Of a stretch of DNA of 64,000 nt, positions 49,816-59,000 are shown one piece after another. The notes under the pieces are model-generated. The model did not search any database and was not told the origin of the DNA. It saw only the letters and a program-made list of their open reading frames with translations. Position 1 is the stretch's first letter. Each line of letters opens with the position of its first letter. This DNA comes from Paraburkholderia phenoliruptrix. Lineage in GTDB: Bacteria; Pseudomonadota; Gammaproteobacteria; Burkholderiales; Burkholderiaceae. Made by a program: the position numbers and the translations under genes. Location of the stretch: NCBI RefSeq assembly GCF_902859825.1, contig NZ_CADIKB010000028.1, positions 1-64,000 on the forward strand. Direction: 5' to 3'.

Positions 49816-50391
49816 ATGGGCAAGGGACGCGTCGAAGCCTTCAGCGATGGCGTGATTGCCATCATCATCACGATCATGGTGCTCGAAATCAAGGTGCCGG
49901 AAGGCTTCGACCTCGCCGCGCTGCGGCCGCTGGTGCCGGTGTTCTGCGCGTATGTGCTGAGCTTCATCTACGTGGGCATCTACTGGAACAATCATCACCA
50001 CATGTTCCATGCAGTGCAGAAGGTCAACGGCGGCGTGCTGTGGGCGAATCTGCATCTGCTCTTCTGGCTGTCGCTGCTGCCCGCGGTCACGCATTGGGTC
50101 GGCGAGAATCACCTGGCTTCGTGGCCGACCGCGCTGTACGGCGTCGTGCTGTTCATGTCGGCAATCGCCTATTTCATTCTGACGCGCTTGTTGGTTCGCC
50201 AGCACGGCCGCGATTCCGCGCTGGCGAAGGCGGTAGGCAACGACTTCAAGGGCAAGGTTTCCGTTGCCATCTATCTGGCGGGCATCGTGCTCGCGTTTGT
50301 GGCGCCATGGACATCGGCGGCGCTCTATGCACTCGCGGCGGCGTGGTGGCTCGTGCCGGACAGGCGTATCGAACACGTTCTGGAAGCCTGA
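49816..50391 (+). CDS. TMEM175-family potassium channel-like protein
   Basis: It encodes 191 residues. It starts MGKGRVEAFSDGVIAIIITI with the RxxxFSD filter-helix signature of prokaryotic TMEM175 (DUF1211). Six transmembrane segments follow (FCAYVLSFIYVGIYWNN; LHLLFWLSLLPAVTHWV). The HHH after YWNN is typical of the family. It would assemble as a tetramer to pass K+. The next gene begins 2 bases after the stop. Confidence 0.88.
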   Translation: MGKGRVEAFSDGVIAIIITIMVLEIKVPEGFDLAALRPLVPVFCAYVLSFIYVGIYWNNHHHMFHAVQKVNGGVLWANLHLLFWLSLLPAVTHWVGENHLASWPTALYGVVLFMSAIAYFILTRLLVRQHGRDSALAKAVGNDFKGKVSVAIYLAGIVLAFVAPWTSAALYALAAAWWLVPDRRIEHVLEA

Positions 50392-50393
50392 GC

Positions 50394-51200
50394 ATGCTCG
50401 CGTTGAAGCTCGCGCTCGTGCCGGCGTTTCTCGCCGCGCTGACGATGGCGGGGCGCATGTGGGGACCGTCGGTGGCGGGCTGGCTCGCGGGCCTGCCGGT
50501 CGTCGCGGGACCGATCGTGCTGCTGCTCGCGCTGGCGAGGGGGCCGTCGTTTGCGGCGCAGGCGTCGGTTGCCTCCATTGCGGCGATTGCCGCGTCGGAA
50601 GCATTCAACCTTGCGTATGCGTTGAGTTGCCGCCGTTTGTCGTGGCCGGTCGCGGTCGTCGCGGGCATGAGCGCGTGGCTCGTGGCGGCGCTGCTGCTCG
50701 CGCAACTGCCGCGCTCGCTCGCGTGGGCTGTTGCGGCGGCTTGCACGGCTGTCGCGATTTCGCAGAGCATTTTGCCGCGCGTCGCGGAACAGGTGCCGGC
50801 CGCGCGGGCCGGGCGGGCGGATCTCGTCGCGCGCATGCTCGCCGGCGCGCTGTTGACGCTTGCGGTCACTGGCTTGTCGGCGTCGATGGGGGCGACCTGG
50901 AGCGGCCTGCTGTCGGTCTTTCCACTGCTTGGGATCGTGCTTGCCGTGTCGGCGCAGCGCGAGCACGGGCCCGATTTCGTCGCGTTGCTGATGCGCGGCA
51001 TGGTGCTCGGGCGCGGCTCGTTCGCGGCGTTCTTCGCGGCGACCGCGGCAATGCTGCCGCGCTATGGCGTGTGGGCGAGCTTTGCGTGCGCGTCGGCAAT
51101 TTCGATCGTCGTGCAAGGCGCGACGCGGCGCATGCTGGATGCGCGGCGGCCGGTGCGAGCAGGATCGTCGGAGGCTGCGTTGCAGCGGCGGGTCGAATAG
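50394..51200 (+). CDS. integral membrane protein, unknown function
   Basis: It encodes 268 residues. About eight hydrophobic segments in two similar halves (GPSVAGWLAGLPVVAGPIVL and AGALLTLAVTGLSASMGATW). A Gly/Pro motif, AGWLAGLPVVAGP, suggests a transporter-like internal repeat. It starts 2 bases after the TMEM175-like gene, so they are co-transcribed. No family name is assigned. Confidence 0.8.
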   Translation: MLALKLALVPAFLAALTMAGRMWGPSVAGWLAGLPVVAGPIVLLLALARGPSFAAQASVASIAAIAASEAFNLAYALSCRRLSWPVAVVAGMSAWLVAALLLAQLPRSLAWAVAAACTAVAISQSILPRVAEQVPAARAGRADLVARMLAGALLTLAVTGLSASMGATWSGLLSVFPLLGIVLAVSAQREHGPDFVALLMRGMVLGRGSFAAFFAATAAMLPRYGVWASFACASAISIVVQGATRRMLDARRPVRAGSSEAALQRRVE

Positions 51201-51345
51201 TCTGGCGCGAGTATGGGAGCGGGCGTCTGCACGCGAGCGTTCGCCGCGTGTGAGCTGAGCGTGGCGCAAAGCATGGCCGAGCGAGCTGCGAAACGTCGCT
51301 GCGGTCGCCGGTCGATCGATAGGCCCGCGGGCGCGTCGTTTGCTC

Positions 51346-51362
51346 GCAAAGCGGAGCTTTGC
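51346..51362 (+). repeat. perfect inverted repeat upstream of phosphoesterase gene
   Basis: GCAAAGC and GCTTTGC flank GGA, ending 13 bases before the next ATG. It could be an operator or an RNA hairpin close to the start. No T-run follows. Confidence 0.4.
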
Positions 51363-51375
51363 CAACACTTCCTTC

Positions 51376-51864
51376 ATGACTTCAGCCCAACATCGTTCCC
51401 CGCCGAGCCGTATCGGCCTGATCTCCGACACGCATAACCTCGTGCGGCCGGAAGCGCTCGCGTATCTCGCCGGCTGCGACGCCATCATCCATGCCGGCGA
51501 TATCTGCAATCAGGCCGTGCTCGACGCGCTCGCGCAGATTGCACCGCTCACGGTGGTGCGCGGCAATAACGACGTGGGCGAGTGGGCCGCGGCGCTGCCG
51601 ACCCATGCGACGCTTACCGTGCAGCAGGTCGTGATTCTGGTCGTGCACGACATGGCCGAGGTGCCCGCCGATCCGCGCACGCAGGGCATCAAGGTCGTGG
51701 TGACCGGCCACTCGCACAAGCCGTCGATCAGCGAGCGCGACGGCGTGCTGTTCGTCAACCCCGGCAGCGCGGGGCCGCGGCGTTTCAAGCTGCCGGTTTC
51801 GGCGGGACTGCTGACCATCGAAGGCGCACACGCCGAGGCGAGGGTCGATGTGTTGCTGGAATGA
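51376..51864 (+). CDS. YfcE/MJ0936-type metallophosphoesterase
   Basis: It encodes 162 residues. Metal ligands: GLISDTHN (D, H), IIHAGDI (D), VVRGNND (N), VVHDM, and VVTGHSHKP with VNPGS. This is the compact calcineurin-like phosphodiesterase family, active on phosphodiesters in vitro. ATG 51376 is chosen; an upstream ATG at 51340 lies in the hairpin region. Confidence 0.9.
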   Translation: MTSAQHRSPPSRIGLISDTHNLVRPEALAYLAGCDAIIHAGDICNQAVLDALAQIAPLTVVRGNNDVGEWAAALPTHATLTVQQVVILVVHDMAEVPADPRTQGIKVVVTGHSHKPSISERDGVLFVNPGSAGPRRFKLPVSAGLLTIEGAHAEARVDVLLE

Positions 51865-51865
51865 A

Positions 51866-51893
51866 AAAGGGCCGGCTCTTGCGCCGACCCTTT
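51866..51893. terminator. bidirectional terminator hairpin
   Basis: AAAGGG (51866-51871) with CCCTTT (51888-51893) and inner CGGC/GCCG form the stem between the convergent phosphoesterase and ProP-like genes. On the minus strand it is followed by a T-run (the A-rich left arm), so it best serves the ProP-like gene. Confidence 0.7.
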
Positions 51894-51948
51894 GTCCACT
51901 AGTTCAAGTCTTCACGACGAGCGCAGCATTGCACTGCGTTTGCCGCGC

Positions 51949-53448
51949 TCACGCGCGCGCCGTAGCGGTCGCCGCGTAGCCTTCGTCCATCTCTTCGGCT
52001 TCGCGTTCGCCGCGCAGCACCGCGTGTGCTTCGGCGCGCGTCGCGACGCACGGACCCGAGCCGAGCAGCGGCTTGCGGGCCGTCTCGCGCAGCGCGACGA
52101 CCGAGACGATGCCGATCAGCGACGCGCCCATCAGGTAGTACGCGGGCGTCATCAGATTGCCGGTGCGCTCGACGAGCCACGCGGTCACGAGCGGCGTTGT
52201 GCCGCCGAACAGCGACACCGAAATGTTGAAGCCGATGGCCAGCGCGCCATAACGGATCTTCGTCGGGAAGAGGGCCGGCAGCGCCGACGGCATCACGCCC
52301 GTAAAGCACGACAGCAGCACGCCCAGAATCATCAGGCCGGCGAACACCGGCAGCACCGTGCCCATGCGGATCAAGAGGAGCGCGGGGATGGACAGCGCGA
52401 AGAGACCCATGCAGCCGAACAGCATCACCGGTTTGCGGCCGATCGCGTCCGACAGGCGGCCGGCTGCGAGCGTTGCCGGCATCATCAGCACCATCACGAC
52501 GAGGACGATGAAGAGGCCGTGCGTCTCGTTAAAGTGCAGCGTCGCCGACAGGTAGCTCGGCAGATACGAGAGCGCCATGTAGTCGGTCACGTTGAAGATC
52601 AGCACGAGGCCCACGCACAGCAGGAGCGGTTTCCATTGCTGCACGAGCAACTGACGGAATGACTGCTTCGGCAGCGCCTTTTCCTCGGCTTCGCGTTGCT
52701 CGGCCTGCTTCTTGAACGCGGGCGTTTCTTCCAGCTTCATCCGGATGTACAGACCCACGAGTCCGAGCGGACCTGCGATCAGGAACGGCACACGCCAGCC
52801 CCACGACAGCAGCGCGTCGTTCGACAGCGTCGCGGTGAGCACGGCGACCGTGCCCGCGCCCAGCACATAGCCGATCAGCGTACCGAATTCGAGAAAGCTG
52901 CCCATGAAGCCGCGGCGCTTGTCCGTCGAGAATTCGGCGATGAAGGTCGCCGCACCGCCGTATTCGCCGCCGGTCGAAAAGCCTTGCACCAGACGCGCGA
53001 CGAGCAGCAGGGCCGGCGCGAGAATGCCGATCGACCCGTAGCTCGGAATCAGCCCGATGGCGAACGTGCCGAGCGCCATCATGATCATGGTCATTGCCAG
53101 CACGCGCTGACGGCCGATGCGGTCGCCGAGTGGCCCGAACACCATGCCGCCGACCGGGCGCACCAGAAACGCGGCGGCGAACGTGCCGAAGGTCGCGATC
53201 AACTGGGCGGACGGGCTCGACGACGGGAAGAACACTTTGCCGAGCGTGACAGCGATGTAGCTGTACACGCCGAAGTCGAACCATTCCATTGCGTTGCCAA
53301 GCGCCATGGCGCCGACGGCACGCTTCAAGAGAGAGTGGTCGACGACCGTGATGTCGTCGAGGGAAAGGCGTTGTTCTTGTTGGTGTCGCCAGAAGCCGTT
53401 GCTGGAAGCGGTCAAGGTAAAAACTCCGATGACTGCGACGAAACTCAT
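51949..53448 (-). CDS. proline/betaine transporter-like MFS protein (ProP type)
   Basis: It encodes 499 residues. 12 TM metabolite:H+ symporter with close ProP resemblance: GNAMEWFDFGVYSYIAVTLGK, LVRPVGGMVFGPLGDRIGRQ, LVQGFSTGGEYGGAATFIAE, FMGSFLEFGTLIGYVLGAG, LLSCFTGVMPSALPALFPT. It imports compatible solutes with protons. The C-terminal coiled coil of E. coli ProP is missing, replaced by a short acidic tail, so osmosensing may differ. ATG at 53448 begins SFVAVIGVFTL. Confidence 0.85.
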   Translation of the reverse strand: MSFVAVIGVFTLTASSNGFWRHQQEQRLSLDDITVVDHSLLKRAVGAMALGNAMEWFDFGVYSYIAVTLGKVFFPSSSPSAQLIATFGTFAAAFLVRPVGGMVFGPLGDRIGRQRVLAMTMIMMALGTFAIGLIPSYGSIGILAPALLLVARLVQGFSTGGEYGGAATFIAEFSTDKRRGFMGSFLEFGTLIGYVLGAGTVAVLTATLSNDALLSWGWRVPFLIAGPLGLVGLYIRMKLEETPAFKKQAEQREAEEKALPKQSFRQLLVQQWKPLLLCVGLVLIFNVTDYMALSYLPSYLSATLHFNETHGLFIVLVVMVLMMPATLAAGRLSDAIGRKPVMLFGCMGLFALSIPALLLIRMGTVLPVFAGLMILGVLLSCFTGVMPSALPALFPTKIRYGALAIGFNISVSLFGGTTPLVTAWLVERTGNLMTPAYYLMGASLIGIVSVVALRETARKPLLGSGPCVATRAEAHAVLRGEREAEEMDEGYAATATARA

Positions 53449-54142
53449 GATGCGTTCCGCCACGGTTGCTGGGAAGTGCAGTTTCGAGAAACGGGGCGAG
53501 GGCTTCTCGCCGCGACGGCGAAAAAGTGGGCGCGCGTAGAAAGAAACGCAAAAGACTCGCCAAACGCTGCGCAAGCAGCGAAAGCAGCAAGTGCCCGTGC
53601 CTCGCGAGCCTGTCGCGAAAAAACACTCGTCTAGATTGTGCTGACTGTTGCACCTGCGTGGCCGTGATAGGGGGGCAGGCGCATGAAGACGCGGGCGGCT
53701 CGGCGCCGGATTCCACGTCACGGGAAGGCTTGAAACGAAAAAGGCCGGTGCTTGATTCGCGGTTGCGACGCCTTCGGGACGACCCTCAGAACCGGCTCAA
53801 CCTGCGATACGACCGACAAGCCTTCTTGTATAAAAACTGTTCCATCGCGATGGACACGCCGCAGTGCAGGCACTCGCAGTGCACGCACTCTGTGTCGCAA
53901 GGTCAGAGAACGCGAATGAAGGTGAATTGCTGTTGGAACGACACACATGTTAGCACGATGACAGAGGATCGTGCAAACCCGGATTCTCCGGGGAGGCCGG
54001 TGGACGGCGCGCAATCCCTTGCCGGGAGCGGGATTCGGGCAATCGCGCGGTCTGGAGAAGGGGCTTAAAACGGCCTGAAAATGTACCGTTTGGGGAGTTT
54101 TGCGGGCGCTCGCCGGAGGTGGTGCGACGAAGTGTTCGTGCG
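53449..54142. other. about 700-base intergenic region upstream of the ProP-like gene
   Basis: No plausible gene; open frames here have Arg/Cys-rich unnatural composition. It contains a tandem repeat (listed separately) and an AT-rich patch TATAAAAACTG near 53829 that could be a promoter element. The regulatory region of the osmolyte transporter is likely within it. Confidence 0.4.
53861..53890 (+). repeat. two tandem 15-base repeats
   Basis: GCAGTGCAGGCACTC (53861-53875) is followed directly by GCAGTGCACGCACTC (53876-53890), differing at one base. It is a possible tandem protein-binding site in the long leader of the ProP-like gene. Confidence 0.6.
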
Positions 54143-54171
54143 AAAAAAATCCGCGCATGAGGCGCGGATTT
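54143..54171 (-). terminator. Rho-independent terminator after yggX
   Basis: The 10-bp stem AAATCCGCGC (54147-54156) and GCGCGGATTT (54162-54171) is preceded on the plus strand by an A-run, giving seven T after the hairpin on the minus strand. It ends the argA-yggX transcript. Confidence 0.88.
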
Positions 54172-54243
54172 CGTCGCGGATTTCGTCGTTGTACACGTAA
54201 GGGCGTGACGCCCGCTTACTGCGATCGAGCGCTCACCATTCGT

Positions 54244-54519
54244 TCATTCGCCTGCAGGCGGCACATAGCCTTGCGCGGTGTCCGCGCCTTCGCCGAAGAA
54301 GAACTTCTCGGTCTGCTTCATCAGGTACTGGCGCGCGCGCGGGTCGGCCATGTTCAGACGATTTTCGTTGATCAGCATGGTTTGCTGCTTCAACCAGGCT
54401 TGCCATGCTTCCTTCGAGATGCTTTCGTAGATCCGCTTGCCGAGTTCGCCAGGCAGCGGCGGGAAATCGAGGCCTTCGGCTTCCTTGCCGAGCTTCGCGC
54501 ATTGAACCATACGAGTCAT
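54244..54519 (-). CDS. yggX: Fe(2+)-trafficking / oxidative damage protection protein YggX
   Basis: It encodes 91 residues, normal family length. MTRMVQCAKLGKEAEGLDFP and PGELGKRIYESISKEAWQAW are near-consensus, including the conserved Cys7. The C-terminus KQTEKFFFGEGAD is also typical. YggX supports iron-sulfur cluster protection under oxidative stress. It lies 109 bases after argA on the same strand with its own SD GAGGAGAAG. Confidence 0.95.
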   Translation of the reverse strand: MTRMVQCAKLGKEAEGLDFPPLPGELGKRIYESISKEAWQAWLKQQTMLINENRLNMADPRARQYLMKQTEKFFFGEGADTAQGYVPPAGE

Positions 54520-54628
54520 GTTGGGCTTCTCCTCTGTCGGCCGGGGTAGTGCTTCAGCACTGACGCCGGCCCATAAAAAATAAATGACCGGATCATTCGA
54601 CGACGGCCAGTCGCTTATATGGGGCCGC

Positions 54629-56017
54629 TCAGAGCTGTTTCATCAGCACGAGCGATTTGCGCTGCCAGTTGTACAGTCGGCGGCGGTCTTCGGGGAGGTC
54701 GTCGACCGTGACCTTGACGAAGCCGCGCTTCAGGAACCAGTGTTCCGTGCGCGTGGTGAGCACGAAAATACGCGTAAGGCCGCGCGCCCGCGCGCGCTGC
54801 TCGATGCGCTTGAGCAGGCGCTCGCCGTCGCCCGTGCCTTGCGCTTCCGGCGCGACGGTCAGGCAGGCCATTTCGCCGATGCGCTCCTGCGTGTACGGAT
54901 ACAGCGCCGCGCAGCCGAACAGCACGCCGTCGTGCTCGATCACCGAGAAGTGGTCGATGTCGCGCTCGATCTGATGGCGCCCGCGCCGCACCAGCGTGCC
55001 GTCGGACTCGAGCGGCTCGATCAGCGCGAGAATACCGCCGACGTCGTCCGGCGTGGCTTCGCGCAGGCTTTCCAGGTTCTCGTACGAGATCATCGTGCCG
55101 ACGCCGTCGTGCAGGAACAGTTCGAGCAGCAGACTGCCGTCGAGCGCGTAAGGGATGATATGCGCCCGCGCCACGCCGCCACGGCACGCGCGGATCGAGT
55201 GCTTCAGATAGAAGCCCGCGTCGCCGGTGACCTCGCCGCTTTCGTGCAGCTTGTAGGCGTCGTCGAGCGACAGTTCGCGGATCAGCTCCGGGCCGTCCTC
55301 GCCGGCTTGCATGAGGCCGGGGGTTTCGGTCAGGAACACGATCTTGTCGGCGCGCAATGCGATCGCGGCAGCCGATGCCACGTCTTCCATCGACAGATTG
55401 AATGCTTCGCCGGTGGGCGAAAAGCCGAGCGGCGAGAGCAGCACGAGCTTGCGGCTCGCGAGCGAATGGCGGATCGAATCGGCGTCGATCTTGCGCACCA
55501 CGCCGGTGTGCGCGAAGTCCACGCCGTCCAGAATGCCGACGGGTCGTGCCGTCACGAAATTGCCCGACACGACGCTGATGTGCGCGTGCGCCATGGGCGT
55601 GTTCGGCAAGCCCTGGCTGATGGCCGCCTCGATATCCAGACGCACTTCGCCGGCCGCTTCTTTCGCGGATTCGAGCGCGCGCGCGTCGGTAATGCGCATG
55701 CCGTGCGAAAACTCGGACTCGACGCCGTGCAGACTCATCTGCTCCTCGACCTGCGGGCGCGAACCATGCACCAGCACGATCTGGATGCCCATGGCCTGCA
55801 GCAGCGCGATGTCCGACACGAGCGCATTCAGGAGCCCCTGATGCACCACTTCGCCGCCGAACCCGACGACGAACGTCTTGTTGCGGAACGCATGGATGTA
55901 AGGGGCGACGGAGCGCATCCAGTCGACGAATTGCGCGTGCTGGGCGAGGTCTTCCGATGCTCCAGCAGGGGCCGGAACGCTCGCGGGCGCGGGGACGAGG
56001 TCGGTTTGGGAATTCAT
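54629..56017 (-). CDS. argA: N-acetylglutamate synthase (amino-acid N-acetyltransferase)
   Basis: It encodes 462 residues. N-terminal amino-acid-kinase-like domain (FVVGFGGEVVHQGLLNALV; IVLVHGSRPQVEEQM; arginine-site region) and C-terminal GNAT domain (ACLTVAPEAQGTGDGERLLK acetyl-CoA loop, LTTRTEHWFLKRGF). It makes N-acetylglutamate from glutamate, the first step of arginine synthesis; the classic form is arginine-inhibited. Divergent from hrpA, only 23 bases between start codons. Confidence 0.94.
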   Translation of the reverse strand: MNSQTDLVPAPASVPAPAGASEDLAQHAQFVDWMRSVAPYIHAFRNKTFVVGFGGEVVHQGLLNALVSDIALLQAMGIQIVLVHGSRPQVEEQMSLHGVESEFSHGMRITDARALESAKEAAGEVRLDIEAAISQGLPNTPMAHAHISVVSGNFVTARPVGILDGVDFAHTGVVRKIDADSIRHSLASRKLVLLSPLGFSPTGEAFNLSMEDVASAAAIALRADKIVFLTETPGLMQAGEDGPELIRELSLDDAYKLHESGEVTGDAGFYLKHSIRACRGGVARAHIIPYALDGSLLLELFLHDGVGTMISYENLESLREATPDDVGGILALIEPLESDGTLVRRGRHQIERDIDHFSVIEHDGVLFGCAALYPYTQERIGEMACLTVAPEAQGTGDGERLLKRIEQRARARGLTRIFVLTTRTEHWFLKRGFVKVTVDDLPEDRRRLYNWQRKSLVLMKQL

Positions 56018-56040
56018 GCCCGGGATTATAATGCGCCCCC

Positions 56041-59000
56041 ATGTCGAATGTACCCAAAAGTCCCGCCGCGGCGAACGAGAATGCGGCGCCGGCCGCCGAT
56101 CAAACGAAGGCCGGCGACGCGAAGCGCCGCGCCGAACAGGACGCGAACCGTGGCAAGCCGGACGCGCCCCGCAGGGCGCGCGAGCCGCATCGTGCTCCGC
56201 GCGAGCCCCGCGAGGCCAACGCCACCCGCGACCCGCGCGAGCCGGAGGCCCCCCGTGAGCCGCGCGAGCCGAAGGCCACCCGCGAGCCGCGCGAATCGAG
56301 GTCCGCTCGCGAGCCGAATCCCATTCCGCCCATCACGTTTCCCGAGGCGCTGCCCGTTTCCGGCCGCCGTGACGAGATAGCAAAAGCTATTGCCGGAAAC
56401 CAGGTCGTGATCGTGTCCGGCGAGACCGGCTCGGGCAAAACCACGCAGCTGCCGAAGATCTGCCTCGCGCTCGGTCGCGGCCTCGGCGCGGGCGGCTCGG
56501 GGCTGATCGGCCACACGCAGCCGCGCCGCATCGCCGCTTCGGCAACGGGCCGGCGCATCGCCGAGGAGCTCGGCACGCCGTTCGGCGAAGTCGTCGGCTA
56601 CAAGGTGCGGTTTACCGACAACCTGTCGCCGGGCGCATCGGTCAAGCTGATGACGGACGGCATTCTGCTCGCCGAGACGCAGACTGACCCGCTGCTGAAG
56701 GCGTATGACACGCTGATCATCGACGAGGCGCACGAGCGCAGCCTCAACATCGATTTTCTGCTCGGCTATCTGAAGGAAATTCTGCCGAGGCGCCCGGATC
56801 TGAAGCTGATCGTGACCTCGGCGACGATCGACGCGGATCGTTTCGCGCGCCATTTCGGCAGCGAGCACAAACCCGCGCCGGTGATCGAAGTGAGCGGCCG
56901 CCTGTATCCGGTCGAGGTGCGCTACCGTCCGGTCGCGGAAGAAAGCGCGGCCGTCAAGGCGGCGCAAGGCACGTCGGGCGGAAGGGGCGCGTCGTCGCGC
57001 GGCGATCGGCCGAAGACGCAGCGCGAAACGGACCGCGATCTGATGGAGGCGCTCGTCGACGCCGTCGACGAATTGTGCCGCGAGGGTCCCGGCGACGTGC
57101 TGGTGTTCCTGCCGGGCGAGCGCGAAATTCGCGATGCCGCCGAGGCGCTGCGCAAGCACCATCCGCCGCACACGGAAATCTTGCCGCTGTTCGCGCGGCT
57201 TTCCTCCGCCGAGCAGGAGCGCGTGTTCCGCACTTCGAACGCGCGGCGCATCGTGCTCGCGACCAACGTGGCGGAAACCTCGCTCACCGTGCCGGGCATT
57301 CGTTATGTGGTCGACACGGGCCTCGCGCGCGTGAAGCGCTACTCGTATCGGAACAAGGTCGAGCAGTTGCAGGTCGAGCCGATTTCGCAGGCTGCCGCAA
57401 ATCAGCGGGCAGGGCGCTGCGGGCGGGTGGCGGACGGCATCTGCATTCGTCTTTACGACGAGAGCGATTATCAGAGCCGCACGCGTTTTACCGATCCGGA
57501 GATTCTGCGCTCCTCGCTCGCTTCCGTGATTCTGCGCATGAAGTCGCTGCATCTGACGGCGATTGAGACGTTTCCATTTATCGAGCCGCCGCCCGGCCGC
57601 GCCATCGCCGACGGCTATCAACTGCTCAACGAACTCGGCGCCGTCGACGACGACAACCTGCTTACGCCGCTCGGCCGCGAGCTCGCGCGCCTGCCGCTGG
57701 ATCCGCGCGTTGGCCGGATGATCCTCGCCGCGCGCGAGCAGCAGTCGCTGAAGGAAGTACTGATTATCGCGAGCGCATTGTCCGTACAGGATCCGCGCGA
57801 CCGGCCGATCGAGGCCCAGGAACAGGCCGACCAGGCACATCGCCGTTTCGTCGACGAGCGCTCCGAATTCCTGCAGTGGTTGAAGATCTGGAACTGGTTC
57901 GAAGAGGCAATTTCGCACAAGAAGTCGAACAAGCAGCTGCACGAGGAATGTCGGAAGAATTTCCTGTCGCAAGTGCGTCTGCGCGAATGGCGCGATGTCC
58001 ATTCGCAGCTCCTGACGGTGGTGCGCGAGCACGGCTGGCGTCTGAACGACGCCGAGGCCACGTTCGAGCAGGTCCATCTTGCGCTTTTGACAGGCCTGCT
58101 CGGCAACATCGGCCTGAAAGCCGATGACGAGCCGTATTACATCGGCGCGCGCGGCATCAAGTTTTATCTGTGGCCGGGTTCCGCGCTCGTGAAGAAAGCG
58201 GGCAAGTGGGTGATGGCGGCGGAACTGGTCGAGACGAGCCGTCTCTACGCGCGCTGCATCGCGAGGATCGAGCCCGAGTGGATCGAGAAGATCGGCGTGC
58301 ATCTGCTTAAGAAATCGCTGTCCGAGCCGCATTGGGAAAAGCGCGCGGCGCAAGTGTCGGCGTTCGAGCGCGCCGTGCTGTACGGGTTGCCGATCTATCA
58401 CCGCCGCCGCGTGAGCTTCGGCAAGCAGGACCCGGCGCGGGCGCGCGAGCTGTTCATTCGCGGCGCGCTTGTTGAAGGCGAATTCGACACGAAGCTCGGA
58501 TTTTTCTCGCACAACCGTAAGCTGCTCGCCGACATCGAGCAACTGGAACACAAGTCGCGCCGTCAGGATGTGCTCGTCGACGATGAGCTGATCTACGGCT
58601 TTTACGACCAGGCACTGCCGAAGGGCATTTATACGGGCGCGGCATTCGAGCGCTGGTATCGCGACGAGGTGAAGAAGAGCGGCCAGCCCGAGGACAAGCT
58701 GCGCCTGCTGTATTTGTCGCGCGACGATCTGATGCGCCACGAAGCTGCCGGCGTGACCACCGACCTGTTCCCGAAACGGATGACGATGGCGGGCGTCGAG
58801 ATGGCGCTCACCTATCACTTCGAGCCGGGGTCGCCGCGCGACGGCGTGACGCTCGCCGTGCCGCTTTTCGCGCTGAATCAGGTGGACGCGCGGCGCTGCG
58901 AGTGGCTCGTGCCCGGCATGCTCAAGGAGAAGACGCAACTGCTGCTGAAGTCCTTGCCGCAGAAATTGCGCCGCCACTGCGTGCCGCTGCCCGAGTACGC

